Shown: in pieces, positions 34,000 through 42,921 of the stretch
Position numbering within the stretch: position 1 is the stretch's first letter
Layout of the letters: each line of letters starts with the position of its first letter
DNA from: Xanthomonas euvesicatoria pv. euvesicatoria
GTDB lineage: Bacteria > Pseudomonadota > Gammaproteobacteria > Xanthomonadales > Xanthomonadaceae
Direction: 5' to 3'
Assembly (NCBI RefSeq): GCF_020880415.1
Contig: NZ_JAJIUJ010000075.1
Location: 1-64,000 of the forward strand
DNA length: 64,000 bases
The notes under the pieces: generated by a model
The model's database searches: none
Seen by the model: the letters and a program-made list of their open reading frames with translations, nothing else
What the model was told of the DNA's origin: nothing
Program-made: the position numbers and the translations under genes

Positions 34000-34971
34000 A
34001 TGATGGTCCCGTCGCTCGCGCTGGTGCCAGGCGAGCCGGCCGGAATCGGGCCGGAGCTATGCATCCGGCTTGCGCAGCAGCCGCGCTCGGACGCGCATCT
34101 GATTGCCTACGCCGACCCAGACACCCTGCACAGCGCCGCAACGGCGCTGTCGTTGCCTGTACGGCTGCTCGATCCCGACCAGCCGGCACGTGCGCCCGGC
34201 GACCTGCCGCTGCATCCCGTTCGCCAGGCCGTGACCACGCGTTTGGGCGCACCCGACCCGGCCAATGCGGCAGCAGTGATCGCCGGCCTGCGCAGCGCCG
34301 CGGGTGACTGCCTCGCCGGCCGCCTGCAGGGAATCGTCACTGGCCCGGTGCACAAGGCAGTGATCAACGCCGGCGGCATTGCTTACACCGGCACCACCGA
34401 ACTGCTGGCCGAACAAGCCGGTTGCCCGGTGGTGATGATGCTGGCCAACAGCATCGTGCGCGTCGCGCTGGTGACAACCCATCTGCCGCTTCGCGCGGTG
34501 GCCGATGCGATCACCGCCGATGCGCTGCTGCAATGCCTGCGCATTACCCATGCAGCGATGCAGCGCGACTTCGGTCTGGAGCACCCGCGCATCGCCGTGC
34601 TCGGCCTCAACCCGCACGCCGGCGAAGACGGTCACCTGGGCCGCGAGGAACTGGATATCGTCATTCCGGTGCTAGAGCAGCTGCGCGGCGAGGGCATGCA
34701 GCTGATCGGCCCGCTGCCGGCGGACACCGCGTTCTTGCCGCAGAAACTGCGCGGCTTCGACGCGGTGGTGGCGATGTATCACGACCAGGGCCTGCCGGTG
34801 CTCAAGTACAGCGGCTTTGAGCAGGCTGTAAATATCACCCTGGGCCTGCCCTACCCGCGCGTGGCGGTGGATCACGGTACTGCGCTGGAACTGGCCGGCC
34901 GCGGAATCGCAGACCCCTCCAGCCTGATGGCAGCCACTGCGTTGTGCGCGCGATTGGCGGCGCGCCGCTAA
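34000..34971 (+). CDS. pdxA: 4-hydroxythreonine-4-phosphate dehydrogenase
   Basis: A 323-residue enzyme of pyridoxal 5'-phosphate synthesis; it oxidises 4-phosphohydroxy-L-threonine with NAD. Family marks are LVPGEPAGIGPELCIRL at the N-terminus, IVTGPVHKAVINAG, the metal-binding HDQG in AMYHDQGLPVLKY and the terminal VAVDHGTALELAG. Two consecutive ATGs (34000 and 34003) are possible starts. It lies 19 nt after surA in the conserved lptD-surA-pdxA-rsmA order. Confidence 0.95.
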   Translation: MMVPSLALVPGEPAGIGPELCIRLAQQPRSDAHLIAYADPDTLHSAATALSLPVRLLDPDQPARAPGDLPLHPVRQAVTTRLGAPDPANAAAVIAGLRSAAGDCLAGRLQGIVTGPVHKAVINAGGIAYTGTTELLAEQAGCPVVMMLANSIVRVALVTTHLPLRAVADAITADALLQCLRITHAAMQRDFGLEHPRIAVLGLNPHAGEDGHLGREELDIVIPVLEQLRGEGMQLIGPLPADTAFLPQKLRGFDAVVAMYHDQGLPVLKYSGFEQAVNITLGLPYPRVAVDHGTALELAGRGIADPSSLMAATALCARLAARR

Positions 34972-35088
34972 CACCACGCGTGCTTGCTCGGCGCGGGCAT
35001 GCCGCATGGCGCACGCCGCCGATCCGCCAGGCCAGGCGGGCACGCGAACGACACCGCGCGCAGGCGCGGCCTCCGTTAAACTGCGCAG

Positions 35089-35877
35089 ATGAATTCTTCT
35101 TTCAGCGCACCGGCCAAGAAGTCGCTTGGCCAGCACTTTCTTGCCGACCGGTATTACATCGACCGCATCGTGCAGGCGGTAGACCCGCGCGCCGGCCAGC
35201 ATCTGGTCGAGATCGGCCCGGGCCAGGGTGCCATCACCTTTCCGCTGCTGCGCAGGCATGGCGCGCTGACCGTGATCGAATTCGATCGCGACCTGATCGC
35301 GCCGTTGACCGAAGTGGCGGCACCGATCGGCGCGCTGAGCATCATCCACCGCGATGTGCTCAGCGTGGATTTCACTGCACTGGCCAACGGCACGCCGATC
35401 CGCCTGGTCGGCAACCTGCCCTACAACATCTCCTCGCCGATCCTGTTCCATGCGCTGGACCATGCCGCTGCCGTGGCCGACATGCATTTCATGCTGCAAA
35501 AGGAAGTGGTCGACCGCATGGCCGCCGGCCCCGGCAGCAAGGTGTACGGACGGCTCAGCGTGATGCTGCAGGCGTATTGCGAGGTGACTGCGCTGTTCGT
35601 GGTGCCGCCGGGCGCATTCCGGCCGCCGCCGAAGGTGGACTCGGCCGTCGTGCGGCTGGTGCCGCGCGACCCGGCCACGGTGCAGATCAACGACCGCCGC
35701 CGCTTCGCCGATGTGGTGCGCGCCGGGTTCGGGCAGCGCCGCAAGACCCTGCGCAATGCCTTGTCCACCATTTGCGAACCGGCCCATTTCGACGCCGCGC
35801 AGGTGCGCCCGGATGCACGCGCCGAACAACTGGAGGTCGCGGATTTCATCCGGCTGGCCAATGTCGAGCTGGCTTGA
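35089..35877 (+). CDS. rsmA: 16S rRNA dimethyladenosine transferase RsmA/KsgA
   Basis: A 262-residue SAM-dependent enzyme that dimethylates A1518 and A1519 of 16S rRNA during small-subunit assembly. It shows KKSLGQHFLADRYYIDRIV, the SAM motif VEIGPGQGAITFPLL and the catalytic NLPYNISSPILF. The C-terminal helical domain (RRFADVVRAGFGQRRKTLRN) is typical. The 117-nt gap after pdxA makes a separate promoter possible. Confidence 0.96.
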   Translation: MNSSFSAPAKKSLGQHFLADRYYIDRIVQAVDPRAGQHLVEIGPGQGAITFPLLRRHGALTVIEFDRDLIAPLTEVAAPIGALSIIHRDVLSVDFTALANGTPIRLVGNLPYNISSPILFHALDHAAAVADMHFMLQKEVVDRMAAGPGSKVYGRLSVMLQAYCEVTALFVVPPGAFRPPPKVDSAVVRLVPRDPATVQINDRRRFADVVRAGFGQRRKTLRNALSTICEPAHFDAAQVRPDARAEQLEVADFIRLANVELA

Positions 35878-35913
35878 GCGCCGCTCCCACACCGTTTTAT
35901 TTAGACTTTCGCC

Positions 35914-36297
35914 ATGCAAGATGATCCGCGCTACCGCGTCGAGGTCGAGGTATCGCCCCGCTTCCTCGCCCATCAATCCACCCCGGACGAAGGCCGCTAC
36001 GCCTTTGCCTACAGCATCCGCATCCAGAATGCGGGCGCGGTGCCTGCGCGCCTGATCGCGCGTCATTGGCAGATCACCGATGGCAACGGGCGCACCGAGC
36101 AGGTGGATGGCGAAGGCGTGGTCGGCGAACAGCCGTGGCTGCGACCGGGCGAAGCTTTCCATTACACCTCCGGCGTACTGCTGGAGACCGAGCAGGGACA
36201 GATGCAGGGCCACTACGACATGGTGGCCGACGATGGCACCGAATTTATCGCTCCGATCGCCGCCTTCGTGCTGAGCGTGCCCAGGACGCTGCACTGA
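35914..36297 (+). CDS. apaG: ApaG (Co2+/Mg2+ efflux-type FN3-like protein)
   Basis: A 127-residue beta-sandwich protein. Typical sequence runs from [20 protein letters not shown] through [20 protein letters not shown] and [21 protein letters not shown] (conserved over residues 45-70) to the W-L-PGE-F-YTSG region. The biochemical role is unsettled; loss affects divalent cation resistance in enterobacteria. It lies 36 nt after rsmA and 28 nt before apaH in the usual gene order. Confidence 0.94.
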   Translation: MQDDPRYRVEVEVSPRFLAHQSTPDEGRYAFAYSIRIQNAGAVPARLIARHWQITDGNGRTEQVDGEGVVGEQPWLRPGEAFHYTSGVLLETEQGQMQGHYDMVADDGTEFIAPIAAFVLSVPRTLH

Positions 36298-36325
36298 TGA
36301 ATGCCGGAGTAAGGGAGCGCGCGCA

Positions 36326-37282
36326 ATGAGCGTCTGGGCCATCGGCGACCTGCAAGGGTGCTACGACATCACCCAGCGGTTGCTGGAGAAGATCAATTTC
36401 GACCCCGCCCAGGACACGCTGTGGTTCTGCGGCGATCTGGTCAACCGCGGCGGGCAATCGCTGGAAACGCTGCGCCTGGTGCATTCCCTGCGCGCGCACA
36501 GCGTAGTGGTGCTGGGCAATCACGACCTGTCGCTGCTGGCGATCGGGGCGCGTTCGGAAGAAGAGCAGCGCAAGGTCAACCCGGATCTGCTGCGCATCGT
36601 GATGGCCGAAGATCGCGATGCGTTGCTGGACTGGCTACGCATGCAGAAGCTGGCGCACGTGGACCGCACCCTGGGCTGGATGATGATCCATGCCGGGCTG
36701 GCGCCGAAGTGGACCACGCAGATGGCCGAAAAGCATGCACGCGAGGTCGAGCAGCAACTGCAGGGCGGCGGCTATCGCAAGCTGCTGCGCAATATGTACG
36801 GCGACCAGCCGGGCTGGTCGCCGGGCCTGAGCGGCTACGACCGCAGCCGGGCCATCATCAACCTGTTCACCCGCATGCGCTACTGCACCCCGCGTGGGCG
36901 CATCGCCACCGACGACAAGGGCACGCCGGGGACGCAGGCACAGGGCCTGTATCCCTGGTTCGAAGTGCCGGGACGGGTCGAGCGCGACCTGAAGATCGTC
37001 TGCGGGCATTGGTCCGCACTGGGCCTGACGATCACCCAGGGTGTGCATGCGATCGATACCGGCGCGGTCTGGGGCGGCAAGCTCACGGCGTTGCAGCTGG
37101 ATAGCGAGGAGCTGCGCGTGGTGCAGGTGCCCGGACGGGAAGTGACCGGGCCGGCACCGGTCGCACGCGCACCGCGGCGTCCACGTGAGCGTCAGGGGCG
37201 TCAGCGCTCGCGCGGCAACCGCGGCAATGCGGGGAACGCAGCGGCCGGCCCCAAGCCGTCAGTCGATACGCCACAGGACTGA
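36326..37282 (+). CDS. apaH: Diadenosine tetraphosphatase ApaH
   Basis: Symmetrical Ap4A hydrolase of the calcineurin-like metallophosphatase fold, 318 residues. Metal motifs: AIGDLQGCYD, FCGDLVNRGGQSL, VVLGNHDLSLL, MIHAGLAPKW and VCGHWSALG. The first 275 residues match the family's normal length. The last 45 or so (from about VTGPAPVARAP) form an Arg/Gly/Pro-rich tail not found in enterobacterial ApaH, which might bind nucleic acid. It is the last gene of the lptD block. Confidence 0.95.
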   Translation: MSVWAIGDLQGCYDITQRLLEKINFDPAQDTLWFCGDLVNRGGQSLETLRLVHSLRAHSVVVLGNHDLSLLAIGARSEEEQRKVNPDLLRIVMAEDRDALLDWLRMQKLAHVDRTLGWMMIHAGLAPKWTTQMAEKHAREVEQQLQGGGYRKLLRNMYGDQPGWSPGLSGYDRSRAIINLFTRMRYCTPRGRIATDDKGTPGTQAQGLYPWFEVPGRVERDLKIVCGHWSALGLTITQGVHAIDTGAVWGGKLTALQLDSEELRVVQVPGREVTGPAPVARAPRRPRERQGRQRSRGNRGNAGNAAAGPKPSVDTPQD

Positions 37283-37291
37283 GCGCGCGAG

Positions 37292-37320
37292 GCGCCCGTC
37301 GCCATCGCGGTGCCGGGCGC
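37292..37320. terminator. Hairpin between convergent apaH and folA
   Basis: GCGCCCG / CGGGCGC, 7-bp stem with a 15-nt loop, between the apaH and folA stops. Possible bidirectional terminator; no T-run. Confidence 0.4.
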
Positions 37321-37333
37321 GACCCTGCATCGC

Positions 37334-37828
37334 TCAGCGGCGTTCGTAATCCACGAACGAAAACGCATGGGCATGCCGGGCGTCGGCAGCATGTAACTCG
37401 CGCCTCGCCGGCGACCACACCGCAGGGTCGATCGGCGGGAAGTGCGTATCGGCGCCATCCACCGCGGTGTCCACTTCGGTCACGGCCAGCAGATCGGCGC
37501 GTTCCATGGTCAGGCGATACACCTCCCCGCCACCGATCACGCACAGCTCCTGCGCCCCCTCCTGCACGGCGCGTTCGATCGCCTGCTCCACCGATGCGAC
37601 CGCCTGCATGCCGTCGAACGGCACCTGCCCCGAGCGGGTCAGCACCAGATTCAACCGCCCCGGCAACGCACGCCCCAGCGACTGCGCCGTCTTGCGCCCC
37701 ATCAGGATTGGCTTGCCCAGCGTCAGCGCCTTGAAGCGCTTGAGATCATCGGGCAGCTTCCACGGCAGCTCGTTATCGCGACCGATGGCGTTGTTGCGGT
37801 CGAAGGCCACGATCAGGGTCAGTTTCAT
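37334..37828 (-). CDS. folA: Dihydrofolate reductase
   Basis: A 164-residue NADPH-dependent enzyme reducing dihydrofolate to tetrahydrofolate. It has TLIVAFDRNNAIGRDNELPW at the N-terminus, with the catalytic acid in LPDDLKRFK, then PILMGRKTAQSLGRALPGR and LCVIGGGEVYRLTM. The start overlaps the stop of the small membrane-protein gene (ATGA), so translation is coupled. Downstream of thyA it closes the usual thymidylate/folate pair, since ThyA produces the dihydrofolate it recycles. Confidence 0.96.
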   Translation of the reverse strand: MKLTLIVAFDRNNAIGRDNELPWKLPDDLKRFKALTLGKPILMGRKTAQSLGRALPGRLNLVLTRSGQVPFDGMQAVASVEQAIERAVQEGAQELCVIGGGEVYRLTMERADLLAVTEVDTAVDGADTHFPPIDPAVWSPARRELHAADARHAHAFSFVDYERR

Positions 37829-38112
37829 CGGTCCGGATACAGCGTGTCGTAGATTTTCATCGCGGCGTGCCGGCCCATCATTCCAAGGCAGAAAGCCGCA
37901 AGGTACAACACGGCAATCACCGCCAGCGCCGCCGAAGACTGCCCGCCGAAGACGTTCGTCAGCTGCAGGGGTTCACCCTTGTACAAGGCAATACCGAAAA
38001 AGCCGATCGGTGCGATGAGCAGGATGCTCGTGAGATTCACAAACAGGCTGGCCTGCATTGCCATAAGCGAATCAGCCAGTTTTTCCCGTGCCTTGATCGA
38101 ATGCTTGGCCAT
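37825..38112 (-). CDS. Small two-helix membrane protein between thyA and folA
   Basis: A 95-residue protein with two hydrophobic segments (about 22-44, NLTSILLIAPIGFFGIAL, and 60-80, ALAVIAVLYLAAFCLGMM) and a charged N-terminus (KHSIKAREKLADSL). I do not recognise a family. The stop overlaps the folA start by 4 nt and thyA ends 53 nt upstream, so it is embedded in a folate operon. Its AT content is higher than that of its neighbours, hinting at later insertion. A GTG directly before the ATG is an alternative start. Confidence 0.7.
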   Translation of the reverse strand: MAKHSIKAREKLADSLMAMQASLFVNLTSILLIAPIGFFGIALYKGEPLQLTNVFGGQSSAALAVIAVLYLAAFCLGMMGRHAAMKIYDTLYPDR

Positions 38113-38165
38113 CACAGTGCTGCCGTCTCAAGTGGATACCGGCGGACAATGCCGCAACTCGCTCG

Positions 38166-38960
38166 TCACACCGCCACCGGCGCCTTGATCGCCGGATGCG
38201 GGGCGTAGCCTTCGATGGCGATGTCTTCGAAGCGGAACCCGAACAGGTCGGTGACCTCGGGATTCAAACGCAAGGTGGGCAGCGCGCGCGGCGTGCGCGT
38301 CAGCTGCTCGCGTGCCTGCTCGAAATGATTGGAATACAGGTGCGCATCGCCCAGCGTGTGCACGAAATCGCCAACGCCCAGGCCGGTGGCCTGCGCCACC
38401 ATGTGCGTCAGCAGCGCATAGCTGGCGATATTGAACGGCACGCCCAGGAAGATGTCGCCGCTGCGCTGATAGAGCTGGCAACTGAGCTTGCCGTTCACCA
38501 CATAGAACTGGAACAGGCTGTGGCACGGCATCAGCGCCATCTGCGGCAGCTCGCCGACATTCCAGGCGCTGATCACCAGCCGACGCGAATCCGGATTGCG
38601 CTTGATTTCATCCACCAGCCACTGCATCTGGTCGATTTCGACACCGTCCGGGCCGGTCCAGCGCCGCCACTGCTTGCCGTACACCGGACCGAGATCGCCG
38701 TTGTCGTCGGCCCACTCGTCCCAGATGCGTACCTGGTTGTCGCTGAGGTAGCCGATATTGGTGTCGCCCTTCAGGAACCACAGCAACTCATGGATGATCG
38801 AGCGCAGGTGCAGCTTCTTGGTGGTCACCAACGGGAAGCCGTCGTTGAGATCGAAGCGCATCTGCCAGCCGAACACGCTGCGCGTGCCGGTACCGGTGCG
38901 GTCGGACTTCTCTGCACCGTGTTCCAGCACGTGCTGCAACAACTCCAGGTACGGCTTCAC
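38166..38960 (-). CDS. thyA: Thymidylate synthase
   Basis: A 264-residue enzyme converting dUMP to dTMP with methylene-tetrahydrofolate. The nucleophilic Cys is in [41 protein letters not shown] and [15 protein letters not shown] are all characteristic. Length equals the E. coli enzyme. Translation starts at GTG 38960, overlapping the lgt stop (GTGA); the longer open frame upstream lies within lgt. Confidence 0.96.
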
Positions 38961-39847
38961 TTGGCAGCCTCCACGCCTGCGGGCGCCGGCAGCACCGGCT
39001 GCAACACCGGCGCGCGGCGCGACATCGCCAGCAGCACCAGGCCAACCGCAATCAACGGCAGGCTCAGAATCTGGCCCATCGTCAGCCAATTGAAGGCCAG
39101 GTAGCCGATCGGTGCGTCTGGCACGCGCACGAATTCGACGATGAAACGGAACACGCCATACAGCAATGCAAACAGGCCAGAGACCGCATACCGTGCGCGC
39201 GGCTTCATGGAGAACGTCCACAACACCACGAACATCACCACGCCTTCCAGTGCAGCTTCATAGAGCTGCGAGGGGTGGCGTGCGAACTGGTTCAACGCGC
39301 CGGCGGCGTACTGCGCCTGGATCTGCGCAGGCAACCGGTCCGCCAGTTCCGGCGCGTGCGGAAAGATAACGCCCCAGCCGGCCTGGGTGAATTTTCCCCA
39401 CAATTCGCCGCCGACGAAATTGCCGAGCCTCCCGAAACCAAGACCCAGCGGCACCAGCGGGGCGACAAAGTCCATCACATCGAAGAAGTGCAACCGGTGC
39501 TTGCGCGCCCACAGCCAGCAGGCGATCAACACGCCAAGCAGGCCGCCGTGGAAGCTCATGCCGCCTTCCCAGACCTTGAACAGGATCAGCGGGTTGGCCA
39601 GGAAGGTCTCGAACGCATAGAACAGCATGTAGCCGATGCGCCCGCCCAACACCACGCCGAGCATGCCGTAGAACAGCAGGTCGGAAAAACCATCCATGTC
39701 TACCCCGGGCAGGCGACCGCGCAGGATGCGCGAACGGCCCAGCGCCCAGGCCGAGAAAAACGCCGCCAAATACATCAAGCCGTACCAGTGCACCTGCACC
39801 GGGCCGAGCGAGAAGGCGATGGGGTCGATGGCGTGCAGATAGATCAT
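38957..39847 (-). CDS. lgt: Prolipoprotein diacylglyceryl transferase
   Basis: Inner-membrane enzyme of 296 residues that attaches diacylglycerol to the lipobox cysteine of prolipoproteins. The signature is [18 protein letters not shown] (about residues 137-154); HGGLLGV and the seven membrane segments fit Lgt. It is the first gene of the lgt-thyA-membrane protein-folA run and overlaps thyA by 4 nt. It would process the several lipoproteins encoded in this window. Confidence 0.96.
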
Positions 39848-39901
39848 GCGGACCGCGTATCACAAACAAGCGAGGCCGCTATTCTGACATCTCGCACGCG
39901 C

Positions 39902-40393
39902 TCAGCCTAAAATCCGCGGCCGGTCAGGTAGCTCGTCTTCATGCTGCGCGCCGTCTGTGGCCGGGAACTGCTCGGCCAACAGCTCGGTCACCGCCTCGAT
40001 GCCGGCCAGGACAGCCGCTTCGTGCTGGCCTTCGCGCAGGAATTGCTGCATGCGCCGGCACACCTCTGCCCAGCGCGCTTCCGGCACCCGGCTGCGCAGA
40101 CCGCGGTCTGCCACCACCTCGATGGCGTGGTCGGCCAGCAGCAGGTAAATCAGCACCCCGTTGTTGGCTTCGGTATCCCAGGTCCGCAGCTGGGCGAAAG
40201 CCTGCTCGGCGCGCTGCCGCGCGCTGTGCCCGCGCCACAACGCCTCCAGCGGCAGGTCGGCCTCGACCGCGACCATGATCTGGCCGGTGTGCGAGCGCTC
40301 GCTCGCGGTCACCGCCGCCGCAATGGCGTCCATGCATGCGGCTGGAAAAGTGCGCTGCGCCGAGGGCGCGAAGATATGCCTGAGCCACCGCAT
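39902..40393 (-). CDS. TPM-domain protein (small, soluble)
   Basis: A 163-residue protein with the TPM fold (formerly DUF477): ITASERSHTGQIMVAVEA-like start (AAVTASERSHTGQIMVAVE), LRTWDTEANNGVLIYLLLAD and HAIEVVADRGLRSRVPEARW. No signal peptide or transmembrane segment is visible. It follows the larger TPM gene with a 1-nt overlap of start and stop. The pair plus LemA is a common arrangement with no clear biochemical role; phosphatase or envelope-repair functions have been suggested for other TPM proteins. Confidence 0.82.
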   Translation of the reverse strand: MRWLRHIFAPSAQRTFPAACMDAIAAAVTASERSHTGQIMVAVEADLPLEALWRGHSARQRAEQAFAQLRTWDTEANNGVLIYLLLADHAIEVVADRGLRSRVPEARWAEVCRRMQQFLREGQHEAAVLAGIEAVTELLAEQFPATDGAQHEDELPDRPRILG

Positions 40394-41280
40394 TACCAGC
40401 TCCCCGAGGCGCCACCGCCTCCTGATGACCCGCCGCCACCGCCCCAGCCACCACCGGCGCCGAAACCGCCGCGGCCGCCGCCAAATCCACCGAAGCCGCC
40501 GCCCCAGCCGCCACCGCCGACAAAGCGGCCGGGCGAGCCGGAGGACAGGCCGGCCAGCAGGCCGATCATCGCCGCGCCCGCACTGGCGAACAGCAACGAC
40601 GTCAACAGCAACGCCGCACCGCCGGCGGCAACGCCGGTCAGCACGGCGCGCAGCGGGCGCGGTAGCGCGCCCAGGATGCCGCGCGCCACCATGGCCACCA
40701 CGAAGCCGATGAACAGCGCCATGATCCAGCCACCACCGCCCGCGCCGTTGCCGCCCTCGGCATGCCCGCTGACCGGCGCCGGCAGGGCCTCGCCCTCGAT
40801 CAGGCCGGCCAGGGTTGCGGTCGCCGCCGTGATGCCGCCAGCGTAATCGCCCTCACGGAAGCGCGGCGCCAGATACTCCTGGATGATGCGGTTGGCGGTG
40901 ATGTCCGGAATGGCGCCTTCCAGGCCGTAGCCCGGCTGGATGCGGACGCGGCGGTCGTCCTTGGCCACCAGCAGCAGCACGCCGTCGTCCACGCCCTTGC
41001 GACCGATCTTCCATTGGTCGAACACGCGCTGGGTGTATTGCTCGATCGCTTCCGGCTGCGTGGTCGGCACGATCAAAATCTGCAGCTGCGCGCCCTTGCG
41101 CTGCTGCAAGGCCAGCGCCTGTTGCTCGAGTTGCTGGATCTGCGCCGCATCCAGGGTGCCGGTGACGTCGACCACCGGCGAGCGCAGCGGCGGGATGGCA
41201 GCCAACTCCTGCGCCAGCAGCGATGCCGGCAGCAGCAGCAACGCCATCATCCACACCACCCGCAAACACATTCGTCGCAT
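40393..41280 (-). CDS. TPM-domain membrane protein with Gly-rich tail
   Basis: A 295-residue protein with signal peptide (MALLLLPASLLAQ), a periplasmic TPM domain (residues 30-165: VVDVTGTLDAAQIQQLEQQ, LQILIVPTTQPEAIEQY, GVLLLVAKDDRRVRIQPGYG), a hydrophobic stretch from about 185 with two or three membrane helices, and a final 45 residues almost entirely Gly with Trp, Phe and Ser (GGGGWGGGFGGFGGG type). The ATG at 41280 follows AGGAG; a TTG two codons earlier is less likely. The family resembles YgcG. Confidence 0.85.
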   Translation of the reverse strand: MRRMCLRVVWMMALLLLPASLLAQELAAIPPLRSPVVDVTGTLDAAQIQQLEQQALALQQRKGAQLQILIVPTTQPEAIEQYTQRVFDQWKIGRKGVDDGVLLLVAKDDRRVRIQPGYGLEGAIPDITANRIIQEYLAPRFREGDYAGGITAATATLAGLIEGEALPAPVSGHAEGGNGAGGGGWIMALFIGFVVAMVARGILGALPRPLRAVLTGVAAGGAALLLTSLLFASAGAAMIGLLAGLSSGSPGRFVGGGGWGGGFGGFGGGRGGFGAGGGWGGGGGSSGGGGASGSW

Positions 41281-41624
41281 TGCCAACTCCTACCTGATGC
41301 GCGCCGATCGTCCATCAGCGCGGGGTCTTGCGATTGCTTCTTCCCTGCAGGACATTGCCTCTTACAGAGAACGTGTGCGCCTGAAGCGAAGCCACGGGTG
41401 GTCGAACGACCGCGAAGCCTGGCGGCCTACCCTCACCAAGCCCTTCCTCGATGGGAGAGGGCTAGGTCTCGCCTCGACACGGTCTGTCGGCTTGGTCCGC
41501 ACATTCGTGCTGATGTGCGGCTCGGCGCGCATCGCCTTGGCGCGTGCCTGTGCGTCGTCCGACAGCGCGCGCACTGCGCTTGCTAGCGACGACTGCACAA
41601 CCGCCGTGCACACACAGCAACTGA
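41281..41624. other. Intergenic region between lemA and the TPM gene
   Basis: About 344 nt. It contains a CCCTCACC ... GGGAGAGGGCT segment (about 41430-41465) of a kind seen between many Xanthomonas genes. No coding frame is convincing. Confidence 0.4.
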
Positions 41625-42263
41625 TTACTGCGCTGGTTGAGGCGCGGGCTGTTGCTGCGGTGCCTGCTGCGGCGTCTGCTGATTACCGAAATCCACCTGC
41701 GGGGCGCGCGAGATCTGCGCTTCGTTTTCCACGCTGAAATTGGGCTTGGGCTGGTAGCCGAAGATCTTGGCCGTGATCACCTGCGGGAACGAGCGGATGT
41801 AGGTGTTGTAGTCCTGCACGGTCTGGATATAGCGGCCACGCGCCACGGTGATGCGGTTTTCGGTGCCTTCCAGCTGCACCTGCAGATCGCGGAACGACTG
41901 GTCCGACTTGAGCTGCGGATAGTTTTCGCTGACCACCAACAACCGCGACAGCGCGCTACCCAACTCGCCTTGCGCCTGCTGGAATTGCTTCAACGACGCT
42001 TCGTCATCGGCGTTGACCTGGATCTGGCCCACGCGCGCACGCGCATTGGTCACTTCGGTCAGGACCTGGCGTTCCTGCTGAGCGTAGCCCTGCACAGTGC
42101 GTACCAGGTTGGGAATCAGATCGGCGCGGCGCTGATACTGATTGAGCACCTCCGACCAACCGGCCTTGACGCCCTCTTCCTTCTGCTGGATCGCGTTGTA
42201 GCCGCAACCGGACAGCGACGCGGTCAGGATCAGCAACACCAAGGCGCGAATCAGGACAGGCAT
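41625..42263 (-). CDS. LemA-family lipoprotein
   Basis: A 212-residue helical-bundle protein. The N-terminus is a lipoprotein signal (LVLLILTASLSGCGYN, acylated Cys near residue 20). The family core reads QYQRRADLIPNLVRTVQGYA then ERQVLTEVTNARARV, with ENYPQLKSDQSFRDLQVQLEG following. The C-terminus is a Gln/Pro-rich tail. LemA proteins commonly pair with TPM proteins, as here. The ATG at 42263 is used; upstream codons would precede the signal peptide. Confidence 0.88.
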   Translation of the reverse strand: MPVLIRALVLLILTASLSGCGYNAIQQKEEGVKAGWSEVLNQYQRRADLIPNLVRTVQGYAQQERQVLTEVTNARARVGQIQVNADDEASLKQFQQAQGELGSALSRLLVVSENYPQLKSDQSFRDLQVQLEGTENRITVARGRYIQTVQDYNTYIRSFPQVITAKIFGYQPKPNFSVENEAQISRAPQVDFGNQQTPQQAPQQQPAPQPAQ

Positions 42264-42359
42264 GCAGGCGATTCCATTGGAAGAGAGCCCGAGCATGCCA
42301 CGTGCCAAGTCAAGCCCGCATGCACACGCCCCTGCCCGGCTCGCCCTGCCTGCCGCGCG

Positions 42360-42740
42360 TCACCACAGCCGCGGCAACAGGATCAATCCCCAGCACAGCA
42401 GCACATTGATCAGCAGCACGAACACCGCCGCCGAGCCCATGTCCTTGGCACGCCCGGCCAATACGTGATGTTCCGGGCCGTAGCGTTCGATCACCGCTTC
42501 GATGGCCGAGTTCAGCAGTTCGGCCGCCAGCACGATCAACAGTGGTGCAATCAGTGCAATGCGCTCGAGTCCCGACTGCCCGAGCCACAGACCGAGCGGC
42601 ACCAGCACTGCCGCCAGACAGACCTCCAGGCGGAACGAGGATTCGTGCAGCCACGCCGCGCGCAATCCCTGCCATGACCAGATCGCCGCCTTGAGCATGC
42701 GACGCGGGCCGCGCGGGACGTGCCCCAATTGATCGGCCAT
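42360..42740 (-). CDS. dgkA: Diacylglycerol kinase
   Basis: A 126-residue inner-membrane enzyme that phosphorylates diacylglycerol, recycling lipid released during periplasmic glucan synthesis. Three hydrophobic segments follow an amphipathic start (MLKAAIWSWQGLRAAWLHES). The catalytic region AAELLNSAIEAVIERYG carries the two Glu of the metal/ATP site, and HVLAGRAKDMGSAAV continues it. Length is normal. It is the first gene of the dgkA-lemA-TPM-TPM run. Confidence 0.93.
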   Translation of the reverse strand: MADQLGHVPRGPRRMLKAAIWSWQGLRAAWLHESSFRLEVCLAAVLVPLGLWLGQSGLERIALIAPLLIVLAAELLNSAIEAVIERYGPEHHVLAGRAKDMGSAAVFVLLINVLLCWGLILLPRLW

Positions 42741-42921
42741 GCGTCAGTGCGTCCTGCCGCATGGGCGAAGAGGGGAACAAATCAAACGCATGGCATGGTC
42801 GCTGCTGGGGAAAGTGCGAATCTTGCACCGTGGCGCCCCGCCCCGCCAGCTACCGGCAGGTTTGCCCTCAGCTTCCAGCCTGGCGCACCATGGCAGCCCG
42901 CTTCACTTTGAAGGTTCCTGC

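Noticed and set aside
40396..40510. Short-period repeat resembling a CRISPR or minisatellite
   Set aside because: It encodes the Gly/Trp/Phe-rich tail of the TPM membrane protein; there are no spacers or conserved direct repeats.
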